A stretch of 41,551 nt of DNA from Saprospiraceae bacterium (GTDB lineage: Bacteria > Bacteroidota > Bacteroidia > Chitinophagales > Saprospiraceae), in the NCBI GenBank assembly GCA_021298335.1, contig JAJTEZ010000020.1:1-41551 (forward strand), in the 5' to 3' direction. A program made the position numbers and the translations under genes. The notes under the pieces are model-generated. The model was given only the letters and a program-made list of their open reading frames with translations. It was not told where the DNA came from and made no database searches. Below, piece by piece: positions 8,197 to 17,569 of the stretch (positions within the stretch are counted from its first letter, which is position 1; each line of letters begins with the position of its first letter).

Positions 8197-9756
8197 TCAA
8201 CTTAAATGATATTCGGGCATACGCATCATATAGACAAGTAGCGCTCTCAGTCTGTTGGTAACCAATGTTCTTGCCTGTTCATTCTGCGGATTTGTTTTAA
8301 AGTTGTTATAAGCGGTAGTCCAACCGTTTGTTGTGGTTGTACCCTCCAGAAATTGACGGAGAATGGTCATCTGGTTGGGCGCTGGAGGGTTACAAAAGAT
8401 TAGAAGCGCAAACTCCTGGATCACGGCATCCGCCTTGTCCGCATTAGGGATTCCAGCTAACAGATTGATTTGATTGAGGGCCAGCCTTGAAGTACCAAAG
8501 CTGAATCCTGCAGAAGCAAGAATATCTGTGTATGTTTTTCTGGCGGGAAGTGACGTTGAATTGAGCCAAAGCCGGTAATAAGAAGGCTCCTGGTAAAAGG
8601 GTTGCCACCCGGCTACAGAAGGAGCCTGATACATACCCATTTGCATGCTGAACGACGTCTGGTAGAGCGCCCCAAAAACTCTGTATTGCGTAGCTGCATC
8701 TGTGGGATATTCCACCTGGAACTGGTTGAGTGGGTTTAAAAGGAAATCAATCGGGTTTTTTACCATCCCTCCGATGATGCATTCTTCATAAAAATGTTCA
8801 CTCGAAAGCAATACCTTCAGAGCTGGGGCCACTTCGTAGTTTGAATTGCGAAAAATTACTGCCAATGGCTGAATTACATCTTTCTCAGTTGCCTCATCAA
8901 TGGTAAAATGAACAAACCACCTGTAGAATTTCCTGGCCATAAACAAGGCCACATCATCCTTTTGAAAAAGAATATCCACTACGTTTTTATATTCCTCCGG
9001 GCCTGTATTAGGTATCGTAATATTGCCAAACCTATGGGAGAGTTGCTTGGTACCGGTATCGTGCCGAGCCACTAAATACTGGGATCGTATAGGTAAGTTT
9101 GCCCGCACGTCGACCCAACCCGTTAATGCGCGGGCTATTTCTTGTACGTCCTTTTCTGTGTATGTTGTATAATCCCCCGGACCAGCAAAATCGCCTTTTC
9201 CCAGAGTAAACAATTCCATCAGTTCACGTGCGTAATTTTCGTTGGGTGCCTGTTTTGTGTTTTCCCGACCATTCAAATAATTGAGCATTGCCGGGTCTAT
9301 GGTTACCTCTTTTGTCAGCTGTTTAAAATTACCCGTGGCAAAACTCCTCAACAATGCAATGTTTTTGTATGTAAATCTCGGGTCATTAATATCTGCCGTC
9401 ACAAAATGATTGTGCCAGAACATCGTCAATTTCTCCCGAATATTTGGGCCTCCCTTCAGCATCAATTCAAATGACCAGCCACGCAGGGAAGCCGTCCTGT
9501 AATTATTCACATTAGCTGTGGCCCCCTTGTCTACCCAGGTTTCTCCGATGGGCACATCAGGGTCATCAGCATAGTTGATATTCACAGGGGGAGGGGGCGG
9601 TCCAATTGGCTGAAACAACTTTTCGATGCACTCATCCACCGACATCTGACCAAACTGCCTGATGGTTTGAAGGTTGACTCCATAGGTGGTGCGTCGCAAC
9701 AAATGTGCCGCCAGACGGGCATTCCAGATACCTTTAAATTTTTCTAAAGACCCCAT
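8197..9756 (-). CDS. DUF1800 domain protein
   Basis: This is a 519-residue DUF1800 family member of unknown biochemical role. The family hallmarks are visible: AAHLLRRTTYG near the N-terminus, KLTMFWHNHFVT at about residue 107, NYARELMELFTLGKGDF at about 180, ARALTGWVD, and FLLNPLNQFQVEY further on. There is no clear signal peptide and no sorting domain, unlike its partner DUF1501 gene, which lies 31 bases downstream and is surely co-transcribed. The pair probably acts together outside the cytoplasm, but that is inference from co-occurrence. A longer N-terminus is not available in this frame; the ATG at 9756 is the natural start. Confidence 0.88.
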   Translation of the reverse strand: MGSLEKFKGIWNARLAAHLLRRTTYGVNLQTIRQFGQMSVDECIEKLFQPIGPPPPPVNINYADDPDVPIGETWVDKGATANVNNYRTASLRGWSFELMLKGGPNIREKLTMFWHNHFVTADINDPRFTYKNIALLRSFATGNFKQLTKEVTIDPAMLNYLNGRENTKQAPNENYARELMELFTLGKGDFAGPGDYTTYTEKDVQEIARALTGWVDVRANLPIRSQYLVARHDTGTKQLSHRFGNITIPNTGPEEYKNVVDILFQKDDVALFMARKFYRWFVHFTIDEATEKDVIQPLAVIFRNSNYEVAPALKVLLSSEHFYEECIIGGMVKNPIDFLLNPLNQFQVEYPTDAATQYRVFGALYQTSFSMQMGMYQAPSVAGWQPFYQEPSYYRLWLNSTSLPARKTYTDILASAGFSFGTSRLALNQINLLAGIPNADKADAVIQEFALLIFCNPPAPNQMTILRQFLEGTTTTNGWTTAYNNFKTNPQNEQARTLVTNRLRALLVYMMRMPEYHLS

Positions 9757-9879
9757 AAAGCTATCATTTATGACAGGTGAACTTTTTGATAATGAAAATC
9801 AATGGTTTTGAGACAACCAAATTTCAATGATAAGACAATTCCTCAATGAATGTACTCATATTTCCACCATTCTTTTCTT

Positions 9880-10968
9880 TTATTCCAACAATTTTTTCAA
9901 AATTTCCTTCGCTGCTTGTCCATTTCCATACAACGGAACATCCATCACCGGCCGGAATTCCCGGAATTTATGATAAGCGTTCAGAATCGCTTCACTGGAG
10001 GCACCAACTAATGAATTATAGCCTCCGTCTACTAACTCAATCCATTCTGTCTGGTCCCGAAGAGTGAGGCAATATTTTCCAAAAAAATAAGCCTCTTTCT
10101 GTAAGCCCCCACTGTCAGTAAGCACCATCGAACAATGACTCAACAATGACACCATATCAACATAACCTATCGGATCAATGACTTTTACCTGTAAATTCAG
10201 TCCGTTTTGTTCAAGAATTTTTAATGTTCTGGGGTGTATCGGCAATACTACTACCTGGTCTTTCTGAATTTCATTCAACGCGTCTACCAAGGCCGCAAGT
10301 CTGTGTGGGTTATCTGTGTTTTCCTGGCGGTGGATTGTGGCGAGCACAAAAGATTCCCCTTCCAGATTCAGCCTGGAGACAATCTGGCTTTGAGTAGCCG
10401 CCTTCTCTTTATAATACAAGGCAACATCGTACATGATATCTCCGGATAAGCAGATTTCTGTCGGAAACTGGGTAAATCCCTCTTTCTTTAAATTCTCCAC
10501 CGCAGTTTGTGTTGGACAAAACAAGAGATCCGAAATCCTATCCGTCAGTATGCGGTTAATTTCCTCCGGCATATGAAGATCAAATGACCGCAGTCCTGCT
10601 TCAACATGAGCAACACGAATGTGCATTTTTTTTGCGGCCAGCGCACCGGCAAGGGTGGAGTTTGTATCGCCATATACCAGTGTGACATCAGGCTTTTCCT
10701 TTTGCAAGACTGCCTCAATCCCTTCCAGCATACGTCCAGTCATTGCACCGTGTCCCAGTGAATGAATATTCAGATTATAGGTAGGAGCAGGTATGCCAAG
10801 TTCTTCAAAAAACACATCACTCATGTTGGCATCAAAATGCTGGCCTGTGTGCACGATCACTTCCTGTATTCCTGAGTGCTCTGATACTGCCCTGCTGAAT
10901 GCAGATGCCTTTACAAACTGAGGACGCGCCCCTATGACGGTTAATATCTTCATTGGTTCATTTTTCAT
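9880..10968 (-). CDS. wecB: UDP-N-acetylglucosamine 2-epimerase (non-hydrolysing)
   Basis: This enzyme interconverts UDP-GlcNAc and UDP-ManNAc in the cytosol and supplies ManNAc-type sugars for surface polysaccharide. All expected blocks are present over the full length: GARPQFVKAS, HTGQHFD, VYGDTNSTLAG, HVEAGLRSFD, MPEEINR, IHRQENTDN, DSGGLQKEAYFFGK and LRDQTEW. The annotated start has an alternative ATG five codons in (MKILTVIGARPQ), which is the more usual N-terminus and may be the true start. It is the last gene of a minus-strand group with a GT4 glycosyltransferase and a YfhO membrane protein, consistent with cell-surface glycan synthesis. Confidence 0.92.
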   Translation of the reverse strand: MKNEPMKILTVIGARPQFVKASAFSRAVSEHSGIQEVIVHTGQHFDANMSDVFFEELGIPAPTYNLNIHSLGHGAMTGRMLEGIEAVLQKEKPDVTLVYGDTNSTLAGALAAKKMHIRVAHVEAGLRSFDLHMPEEINRILTDRISDLLFCPTQTAVENLKKEGFTQFPTEICLSGDIMYDVALYYKEKAATQSQIVSRLNLEGESFVLATIHRQENTDNPHRLAALVDALNEIQKDQVVVLPIHPRTLKILEQNGLNLQVKVIDPIGYVDMVSLLSHCSMVLTDSGGLQKEAYFFGKYCLTLRDQTEWIELVDGGYNSLVGASSEAILNAYHKFREFRPVMDVPLYGNGQAAKEILKKLLE

Positions 10969-11019
10969 TTATCAATTGCCGCAGCTGGCACTCTCTCTTT
11001 TTCAAAAGTGAAGTGAGCC

Positions 11020-12342
11020 CTATCTACCAATCCCATTCTTAGATATATCGCACAACTCGTCCAGCAAGGCAGCTAACTTTTCCGTCAAATTTCGCCTGGA
11101 AAAACCGGTTATTTGCCCTGTGGTCGATTCAAATTTCTTCTCTTGAAATTTACCAAACTGATGAATAAGATATTGTTTTACGCCGTCAGTATCTTCATAA
11201 TCAAACAAATGCCCTGATCCTGCCTGACGAAGAATAGAGGCCGCATCTCCCTTTGTGGGCCCTATGCAAAGAACTGGACGACCGGAAGCAAGATACTCAA
11301 AAATTTTACCTGTCAGGATGGATGCGTTGTTCGATGTTCGGTTTATCACAAGCAGTAATATCCAGGAGGAATTTTGAAATTTAATTGCCTCTTTATGCGT
11401 AACATATCCTGTAAATTCAACCAAATTTTCCAAGCCATATTTCAGAATATTCTCTTTAATAACAAATTCAGGCTTTCCTACAAGTCTGATTTTTAACGTT
11501 TGAATCAAAGGGTGATCGATCGTTTTCAGTTCGGATACTGCTTTCCAGATTGCGTCCGGATTTCGGGCTGCATTCATGGTGCCGATGTAGGTCAGCGTAA
11601 AGGCCTCATCAGGCTGAACCAGGCCCTCAGGTCTGTCACTTTCATCAAAGCCATTTGTAATGACAATCGTGCGATTTTGGGTAATTGACTTGAGATCATC
11701 AGCCATCGTCTGCCCAACTGTCACAATGGCGCTGCATTCATCGAGGACAGATTTTTCCATTGATTCATGGCGCTTCCTCGCTATGGGAGTAAGATTCAGA
11801 TCGTCAAAATAATCAATCTGTGTCCAGGGATCCCTATAGTCTACCAACCATGGAATCTTATGTTTTGCATGGAGTTTTTGTGCAATGAGATGACATGAAT
11901 GAGGTGGCCCTGTACTGATTATAGCATCTACTGGAGATTTTTGAATATACTTCAATAGGTATTGAACGGATGGTCGTACCCACAGAAACCTGGCATCGGG
12001 AATGAAAAAATTACCTCTGATCCACACCGCAATTTTGTCTTTCCAACCTAGTTTTTTCCCCTGAGACAAAAAATTGGCATCCATGGCACCTTTGCGCGGT
12101 TTACCGAGGAACCATTGGTATAGCGTATATGGTTCTAAGATAGGTAGCCTGATGATTTCAAGTCCACTCGGGACCTCTTGTTCCATGGAGGGGTCAGTGA
12201 TGGGGTAATCTCCATCTTTTACTGTATAAATTATTGGTTCCCAGCCAAAAGAGCGAAGATAGGCAGCAAACTTCACCCAGCGCTGCACTCCTCCTCCTCC
12301 CGCGGGTGGCCAATAATAGGTTATGATTAAGACCCGCTTCAT
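11020..12342 (-). CDS. glycosyltransferase family 4 protein
   Basis: This is a GT-B fold, retaining glycosyltransferase of 440 residues. The N-terminal acceptor half starts with RVLIITYYWPPAGGGGVQRW, whose glycine-rich loop is typical of GT4 enzymes that act on glycan or lipid-linked acceptors. The middle contains DYRDPWTQ and a charged linker. The C-terminal nucleotide-sugar half has TLTYIGTMNAARNPD and TGKIFEYLASGRPVLCIGP, which carries the donor-binding glutamate. Donor and acceptor cannot be read from the sequence. The gene starts 9 bases after the YfhO stop codon and ends 51 bases before wecB, so the three are probably one operon. Confidence 0.88.
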   Translation of the reverse strand: MKRVLIITYYWPPAGGGGVQRWVKFAAYLRSFGWEPIIYTVKDGDYPITDPSMEQEVPSGLEIIRLPILEPYTLYQWFLGKPRKGAMDANFLSQGKKLGWKDKIAVWIRGNFFIPDARFLWVRPSVQYLLKYIQKSPVDAIISTGPPHSCHLIAQKLHAKHKIPWLVDYRDPWTQIDYFDDLNLTPIARKRHESMEKSVLDECSAIVTVGQTMADDLKSITQNRTIVITNGFDESDRPEGLVQPDEAFTLTYIGTMNAARNPDAIWKAVSELKTIDHPLIQTLKIRLVGKPEFVIKENILKYGLENLVEFTGYVTHKEAIKFQNSSWILLLVINRTSNNASILTGKIFEYLASGRPVLCIGPTKGDAASILRQAGSGHLFDYEDTDGVKQYLIHQFGKFQEKKFESTTGQITGFSRRNLTEKLAALLDELCDISKNGIGR

Positions 12343-12351
12343 CGCAGGGAT

Positions 12352-14781
12352 TTATGCATTTGACTCGTTAGGTCTGACACTCATGGTTTTGAATCCGGCC
12401 AGCAATAATAAACCAAGCAGAGATACCGAGCAAATCAAGCTGACTTTCTCACCTGTGTAATAAGCGTCTGGCTTAAATTCAAAAGTAACCTGGTGCTTTC
12501 CTGATGGCAGGCGCATACCACGCAAAAGATAATTTACGCGGATATGTTCCACTGGTTTTCCATCAAGATATGCCTGCCAGCCCTTGCCCGGCCCATAATA
12601 AATTTCTGAAAATATGGCGAATTGCTCACCCTGTGTTTCGTATTGATAATCCAATTTGTTTGGAGTATATGAAGTGAGGGAAATTGTCCCATTTTTTGAA
12701 GGATTCATTCCTTTTACATATTCGGAAAACTCCTTGTGAATGATCACATTTCCTGCAGCATCAAGGCCCGTCAGGGAATCAATTTCTGCGTTGGCATCAG
12801 GCACCATTTTGATTTGATTAACAAACCAGGCGTTGCCCAAAGCAGCTGGATTTCTTTGTACGGTGGGTGTACCATCCTGCCCTGGCAAAATGAAATATTT
12901 CGTATTGAGCATATTGAATACTGCCATGTTGTTGTTGGCGATGTGTCTGTCAACAATGTCCTGATAACGCTGCAGTTTGGCTGGATGGTAGCCACCAATG
13001 GTCTTATGGTAGTAGGAGGTCGATGCTGAATTAAATGTATTGATCGTCATATCAAACACTCTGAAATCAGGATCTTTGTCTTCCAGAATCTGCTGATCGA
13101 CAGGACGTGGCGTAAACTCATTCTTATAGGCAGTCTTTGTTACGAAATCCCGCTTATCGAGATACCCTTTGCCAATCTGCACCAGATCAAAGAGGCCCAG
13201 AACTGATACCGAGGCAATAAGTACAGATGAAGATACTGACTTTTTTAAATACAAATACAGCGCCAGAGCACTCAATGAGACCAGCATGAGCGAACGAAAT
13301 GCTGAAGAAGATAACATGTCAGCTCGTTGCTCTTTCATGACACCTGCAAACTGTTCCAACTGCGCATCGGCCGCACCTGTAAAATCAGTCCACATCCCGC
13401 CTGTCAGCCAGGCCATCAACGCGAGACCACCGAGGATACCGGTGGTGTAGTACAGAGGTTTTAAAAAGGTCTCCCGATTCGAGGAGCGGACTACCTCAGA
13501 CAAAGCGAGGATTCCCAGCAGGGGAATGAAAATTGCCGTTATACTCAGAATGGAACTCGGGGCTCGGAACTTATTCATCATCGGAAAATAATCAAACAAT
13601 AAGCTGTTCAACACAGAGAAGTGCTTGCCCATTGACATGAGCACCGTCAATACGACTGAGGCAAGCATCCACCACTTTAAGGTGCCCCGTACTACGAAGA
13701 GTCCAAACACAAACAAAAACAATGCGACAGCACCAAAATATGCAGGACCGCTGGTGAATGGCAGTGACCCAAAATATGTGGGAAGCTGAATGGACTGGTT
13801 CTGACCAATCGCCTTAACGACTGGATCTTTGGGCCCAAGCCACTCCTGTGATCCCCCCCCTACTGCTTTGGGAATAAATGTTGCCAACACATCCCCTGTG
13901 CCATTGCTCCACTGCATAGCATAATCCCATTGCAATCCACCACTGCTTTTCTGCCCGGAATCTGCGGCGTCTGCCCTTCCGGTCGTATCTGATACGGGAG
14001 CATTTAACACTTGCCCTCCTCGCATTGTGTCTTTGGTATATTCATAGGTTGTCCATAATTTTGCTGCGGAAGCTCCTAGAGCAAGAATTGCCATCAATAC
14101 CAGAATACCCGTCGCTTTTGCAAATGCCGGCAACTTTTGATTGCGGATTGCATCAGCAAACTGCATCACATAGAGAAGTCCAAGGCAAATACCCAGATAA
14201 TAAGTCATTTGAGGGTGATTGGCTCCCACGTTGATGCCAAAGGCAATGCCGAAAACGGCCGCACCAATCAAATATTTTTCTTTGAACACCAAAAGCACAC
14301 CGGCAATAACGGGAGCACTGGTCATAATCGCCATTAATTTGGAATTGTGCCCCGCCTCAAATAATGTGAAATTATTTGTGGTAAATCCAAACAAAAATGC
14401 CCCGAGCAAGCTCATCCAGGGACTTGTCCCCAACAGAAGCAGCAGTACATAAAACCCAAGCATGCCCGCGATAAAATACCCTGCCGGTCTCTCAAAAAAA
14501 AGTGTTAGCGCCCTCTCAGCATACTGCAACATGTTGTTTTTATTGCGCAATGAAATCTGATACGTGGGCATTCCCCCAAACATGGAGTTTGTCCAGAGAG
14601 CTTCTTCACCGGTTTTCGCGCGGTAATCCACAGCTTCTTTCGACATTCCTACATGCTGAATGATATCGCCTTGTTTGATTACTTTTCCTTCAAATTGAGG
14701 AAAAAAGTAAAACACATTGACGATGACGATCAAAATGACTGGAAGAAGGTACTGCAACAGGTGGCTTTGGCTGGTTTTCAT
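12352..14781 (-). CDS. YfhO family membrane protein
   Basis: This is an 809-residue polytopic membrane protein of the YfhO family, proposed in Gram-positive bacteria to glycosylate lipoteichoic acid and otherwise a GT-C-like family of unclear donor specificity. The first transmembrane helix is LLPVILIVIVNVFYFFP. It is followed by an extracytoplasmic loop (QGDIIQHVGMSKEAVDYRAK, then FGGMPTYQIS), about ten more hydrophobic segments up to about residue 545, a soluble domain (residues about 560-770, with ILEDKDPDFRVFDM, GYHPAKLQRYQDIVD and GPGKGWQAYLDGKPVEHIRV) and a last membrane helix near the C-terminus. It leads the operon with GT4 and wecB, which suggests a role in surface glycan modification. 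Confidence 0.88.
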   Translation of the reverse strand: MKTSQSHLLQYLLPVILIVIVNVFYFFPQFEGKVIKQGDIIQHVGMSKEAVDYRAKTGEEALWTNSMFGGMPTYQISLRNKNNMLQYAERALTLFFERPAGYFIAGMLGFYVLLLLLGTSPWMSLLGAFLFGFTTNNFTLFEAGHNSKLMAIMTSAPVIAGVLLVFKEKYLIGAAVFGIAFGINVGANHPQMTYYLGICLGLLYVMQFADAIRNQKLPAFAKATGILVLMAILALGASAAKLWTTYEYTKDTMRGGQVLNAPVSDTTGRADAADSGQKSSGGLQWDYAMQWSNGTGDVLATFIPKAVGGGSQEWLGPKDPVVKAIGQNQSIQLPTYFGSLPFTSGPAYFGAVALFLFVFGLFVVRGTLKWWMLASVVLTVLMSMGKHFSVLNSLLFDYFPMMNKFRAPSSILSITAIFIPLLGILALSEVVRSSNRETFLKPLYYTTGILGGLALMAWLTGGMWTDFTGAADAQLEQFAGVMKEQRADMLSSSAFRSLMLVSLSALALYLYLKKSVSSSVLIASVSVLGLFDLVQIGKGYLDKRDFVTKTAYKNEFTPRPVDQQILEDKDPDFRVFDMTINTFNSASTSYYHKTIGGYHPAKLQRYQDIVDRHIANNNMAVFNMLNTKYFILPGQDGTPTVQRNPAALGNAWFVNQIKMVPDANAEIDSLTGLDAAGNVIIHKEFSEYVKGMNPSKNGTISLTSYTPNKLDYQYETQGEQFAIFSEIYYGPGKGWQAYLDGKPVEHIRVNYLLRGMRLPSGKHQVTFEFKPDAYYTGEKVSLICSVSLLGLLLLAGFKTMSVRPNESNA

Positions 14782-14866
14782 GCAAAAACGATTTTATAAT
14801 TGAGTCAAATTGAGGGTAATATTACGATTTTTTCTGATTTCATCTTCAGAATTCGGACGAGTGTTG

Positions 14867-15562
14867 TTACAAATTCAACAATTTGTCCACCAGAGAAGGC
14901 AGCATTTCACCCGCTTTGCCTTCCAGGATTTCGAGAGCCGGCCGCAGACTCAATTCCCATGAAATGTGTGGCTTGGGATCTACATAATAAATCTGACTTT
15001 GCTTTGGAGCAAAGTGAATCAGTCCTGCAGCAGGATATACCTGCATTGAAGTACCAATGATAAGAAAAATATCCCCCTGCTGGCACATTCTGCGCGCTGC
15101 ATCATAATTGGGAACATCTTCACCAAACCAGACTATATGCGGGCGAAGCTGAAAACCTTCCCTGCATTGATCGCCGGTATTCAGGTCTTCATGCCATTCC
15201 AGTACGGTTTTAGGATTGCCTGTGCTTCTTACTTTTGTTAACTCGCCGTGCAAATGAAGAATGTTGGAAGATCCGGCTCTCTCATGCAGATTATCTACAT
15301 TCTGTGTGATGATCTGAACGTCGTATGCAACCTCCAGCCTGTGCAGTGCCAGGTGTCCCGCATTGGGTTGTACCACTTTTAACTGTCTTCGTCTTTGGTT
15401 GTAAAAATCGAGAACAAGGGAAGGATTATTTCTCCAACCATCTGGAGAGGCCACCTCGTGTACATCATGACCTTCCCACAGGCCGTCAGCGTCGCGAAAA
15501 GTACTGATGCCACTTTCCTGCGACATTCCTGCCCCTGTGAGAACGATAATTTTCTTTCGCAT
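14867..15562 (-). CDS. cobB: NAD-dependent protein deacylase, sirtuin (class III type)
   Basis: This is a Sir2-family enzyme that removes acyl groups from lysines using NAD+. It has 231 residues and is complete: GAGMSQESGISTFR (NAD pocket), TQNVDNLHERAG, and the catalytic His in LHLHGEL. Tyr54 and Arg57 in FYNQRRR form the Y-x-x-R pair that in SIRT5 and E. coli CobB lets the enzyme accept succinyl and malonyl lysines, so desuccinylase activity is likely. The zinc cysteine pairs are mostly missing (one Cys remains in DQCREG), as is common in relatives of this type. It starts 6 bases after the end of the NAD(P)HX-repair gene, so two NAD-related genes are coupled. Confidence 0.92.
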   Translation of the reverse strand: MRKKIIVLTGAGMSQESGISTFRDADGLWEGHDVHEVASPDGWRNNPSLVLDFYNQRRRQLKVVQPNAGHLALHRLEVAYDVQIITQNVDNLHERAGSSNILHLHGELTKVRSTGNPKTVLEWHEDLNTGDQCREGFQLRPHIVWFGEDVPNYDAARRMCQQGDIFLIIGTSMQVYPAAGLIHFAPKQSQIYYVDPKPHISWELSLRPALEILEGKAGEMLPSLVDKLLNL

Positions 15563-15568
15563 CTTTAT

Positions 15569-17110
15569 CTATTTATGGGTGAATGTGTTTCGCATCTTTC
15601 GAAAAGCGGGACCCAAAAAACGGATGATATCGGAGGCTATCAGGCTTTCTTCGGATTGTTCTATGCAGGCCAGATCTCCTGCAAGACCATGCAGATATAC
15701 TCCCAGCACTGCTGCCTGCCAGGACGGATATCCTTGTGCAAGCAGTGAGACCAGAATACCGGTCAATACATCGCCCGCACCCGCAGTGGCCATTCCAGGA
15801 TTACCAGAGGGATTAATCCAGAGTGATCCGTCGGGACAGGCGATCTGTGTAAATCTTCCTTTCAAAACAATTACGACCTGAAGTTCCCTGGCTTTGCGAA
15901 GAAGCACATCCCTGGCATGAAGGCTATCTTCCATCGTTCCAAATAACCTTCTAAACTCACCTGGATGCGGTGTTAAAATGGAGTGTGGGGGAATTTTATG
16001 CAATAACTCATGATTACCCGCAATGATATTCAGGGCATCAGCATCGAGGACCAGACTACCAGGATTTGCTCTGAACAAAGCAAATAGACGGGAAATAGTC
16101 TTTTATTCTGTACCGAGACCAGGACCACATGCCCACGCTTTCCGTACCATTGTAAATGCGCTAGAAGAATCAGTGGAAGCTTTTTGCATGAGCTCTTTTT
16201 CCAGATGCTCCTGAGGAAGGCACATCACTTCTGGAATTGAACCATAAACTACATGCATACTTTCGGAAGGCACAACCGCTGTCACCCAGCCACAGCCACT
16301 GCGTATTGCAGCATGAGAGGCCAGCAAGGCAGCTCCAATTTTTCTATTTCCGCCAGCAAAAATCAAAGCATGACCAAAAGTCCCCTTGTGGGCGAAGGCC
16401 GGTCGCAAACGCAGCCAGGGAGCGCATTCACTCAGCCCGCTCAGAAAAATCTGGCTGGATACATTCCGAAAATACATCTCATGAAGTCCGATATCCCCAA
16501 CTACCCACTGGCGACAATATTGCACATGCTCAGGGAGGAAAAAAGAAAGTTTCGGTATCTGAAACGTATAGATGACATCCGCCTTGACTGCAATACCCTG
16601 TAAAATAGAATCAGCCGGTAAGCCGGAAGGTAAATCCACTGAAATCATCTTTTGAAACCCCGTATCGTTGATGGCCTTTACCAGTTTTGCGGAAATGCCT
16701 TCCAGTGGCCGCTTGACGCCTGTACCTAGCAAAGCATCAATACAGACAGCTTGCGGATTGAAAACAGGAATTTCGCCATGTAAAAAATGTACCTGGACAC
16801 CATCCACTGCCAACAACCTGGAAAGGTTTACATCAAAATCAGGACTATCAGTTGCTGATATCCGCAAAATCTGCACACTGACTTCTGCTCCCAATAGTTG
16901 CAGATGCCGCGCAATCACTAGACCATCACCGCCATTATTTCCGTTTCCACAAACAACAGTCACCTTCATTCCGCAGGAAAACTCCTGTGTGACAAACCAG
17001 TCCAGAAAAGCCCCAGCTGCCCGTTCCATCAAGTCAAGAGATGTGACAGGTTCATTTTGAATTGTAAAATTGTCCCATTCCCGGATTTGTGTTGCAGTGA
17101 GAAGTTGCAT
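15569..17110 (-). pseudogene. nnr: bifunctional NAD(P)HX epimerase/dehydratase, interrupted by an in-frame TAA
   Basis: Nnr repairs damaged hydrated NAD(P)H: the N-terminal epimerase half (residues about 1-215; GNGNNGGDGLVIARHL, DALLGTGVKRPLEGI, SVDLPSGLPAD) interconverts the epimers, and the C-terminal ADP-dependent dehydratase (from about 235; KGTFGHALIFAGG, GPGLGTE, LDADALN, LTPHPGEF, NPGMATAGAGDVLTGI) restores the dinucleotide. The frame is open from 17110 to a TAA at 16103-16105, directly after GPGLGTE, and then continues in the same frame (KTISRLFALFRANPG) to 15569. The residues on both sides align with the family without a gap, so a single base change to TAA is enough to explain the break. 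The epimerase half could still be made. A TTG at 16078 could restart the second part, but it would lack the first half of the dehydratase fold. Total length is about 513 codons, normal for Nnr. Confidence 0.88.
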
Positions 17111-17137
17111 ACTAGTTTTTACTTTTCAAAGGCCATA

Positions 17138-17569
17138 TTATTCGTCTTCCTCCCATCCATCCTCATCATCGAGATACACCACTTTAAATTCGTCGATTTC
17201 TCTTCGTTCTTTTTTTGTGGGTCTGCCATCGCCCCTATCCCGAAATTCCGGCGATGCCTTTCCCGTAAACCAGTCTTTGTATTTTGTGAGTTCTTCCGAA
17301 GGAGTTAAATCTTCTATACAGGTTGAGGCAAGACTCGCAGACACCCTTTTTTCAATCAATCTGATTACCCGAAATGTCAGGTTGAAACCATTTTTTTTCA
17401 CCTCCACAACCTGTCCTTCACTAACCATTGAAGAGGCTTTGGCGGTCTGCGATGCAAGCTTTACTTTTCCCGATTTACAAGCGTCTGTGGCCATGGATCT
17501 GGATTTAAACACGCGCACGCTCCAGAGCCATTTGTCCAGACGAACTTTATTTACTTCCCTCAGCAGCAT
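17138..17569 (-). CDS. S4-domain RNA-binding protein, Hsp15-like
   Basis: This is a small S4-domain protein of 143 residues. Residues about 9-70 form the S4 RNA-binding fold (VRLDKWLWSVRVFKSRSMAT, then GKVKLA and EGQVVEVKKNGF). The rest is the charged C-terminal extension typical of Hsp15/YrfH homologues (KYKDWFTGKA, GRPTKKERREIDEF) and ends in an acidic tail. E. coli Hsp15 binds stalled 50S subunits that carry nascent chains; the role here is inferred from that. The ATG overlaps the last codons of the degraded PPK2 frame, so the two were translationally coupled, and nnr follows 27 bases downstream. Confidence 0.88.
   Translation of the reverse strand: MLLREVNKVRLDKWLWSVRVFKSRSMATDACKSGKVKLASQTAKASSMVSEGQVVEVKKNGFNLTFRVIRLIEKRVSASLASTCIEDLTPSEELTKYKDWFTGKASPEFRDRGDGRPTKKERREIDEFKVVYLDDEDGWEEDE

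Noticed and set aside
16103-16105. TAA in nnr as a reassigned sense codon
   Set aside because: TAA is the regular stop of other genes here, for example spt, the SDR and the S4 gene.
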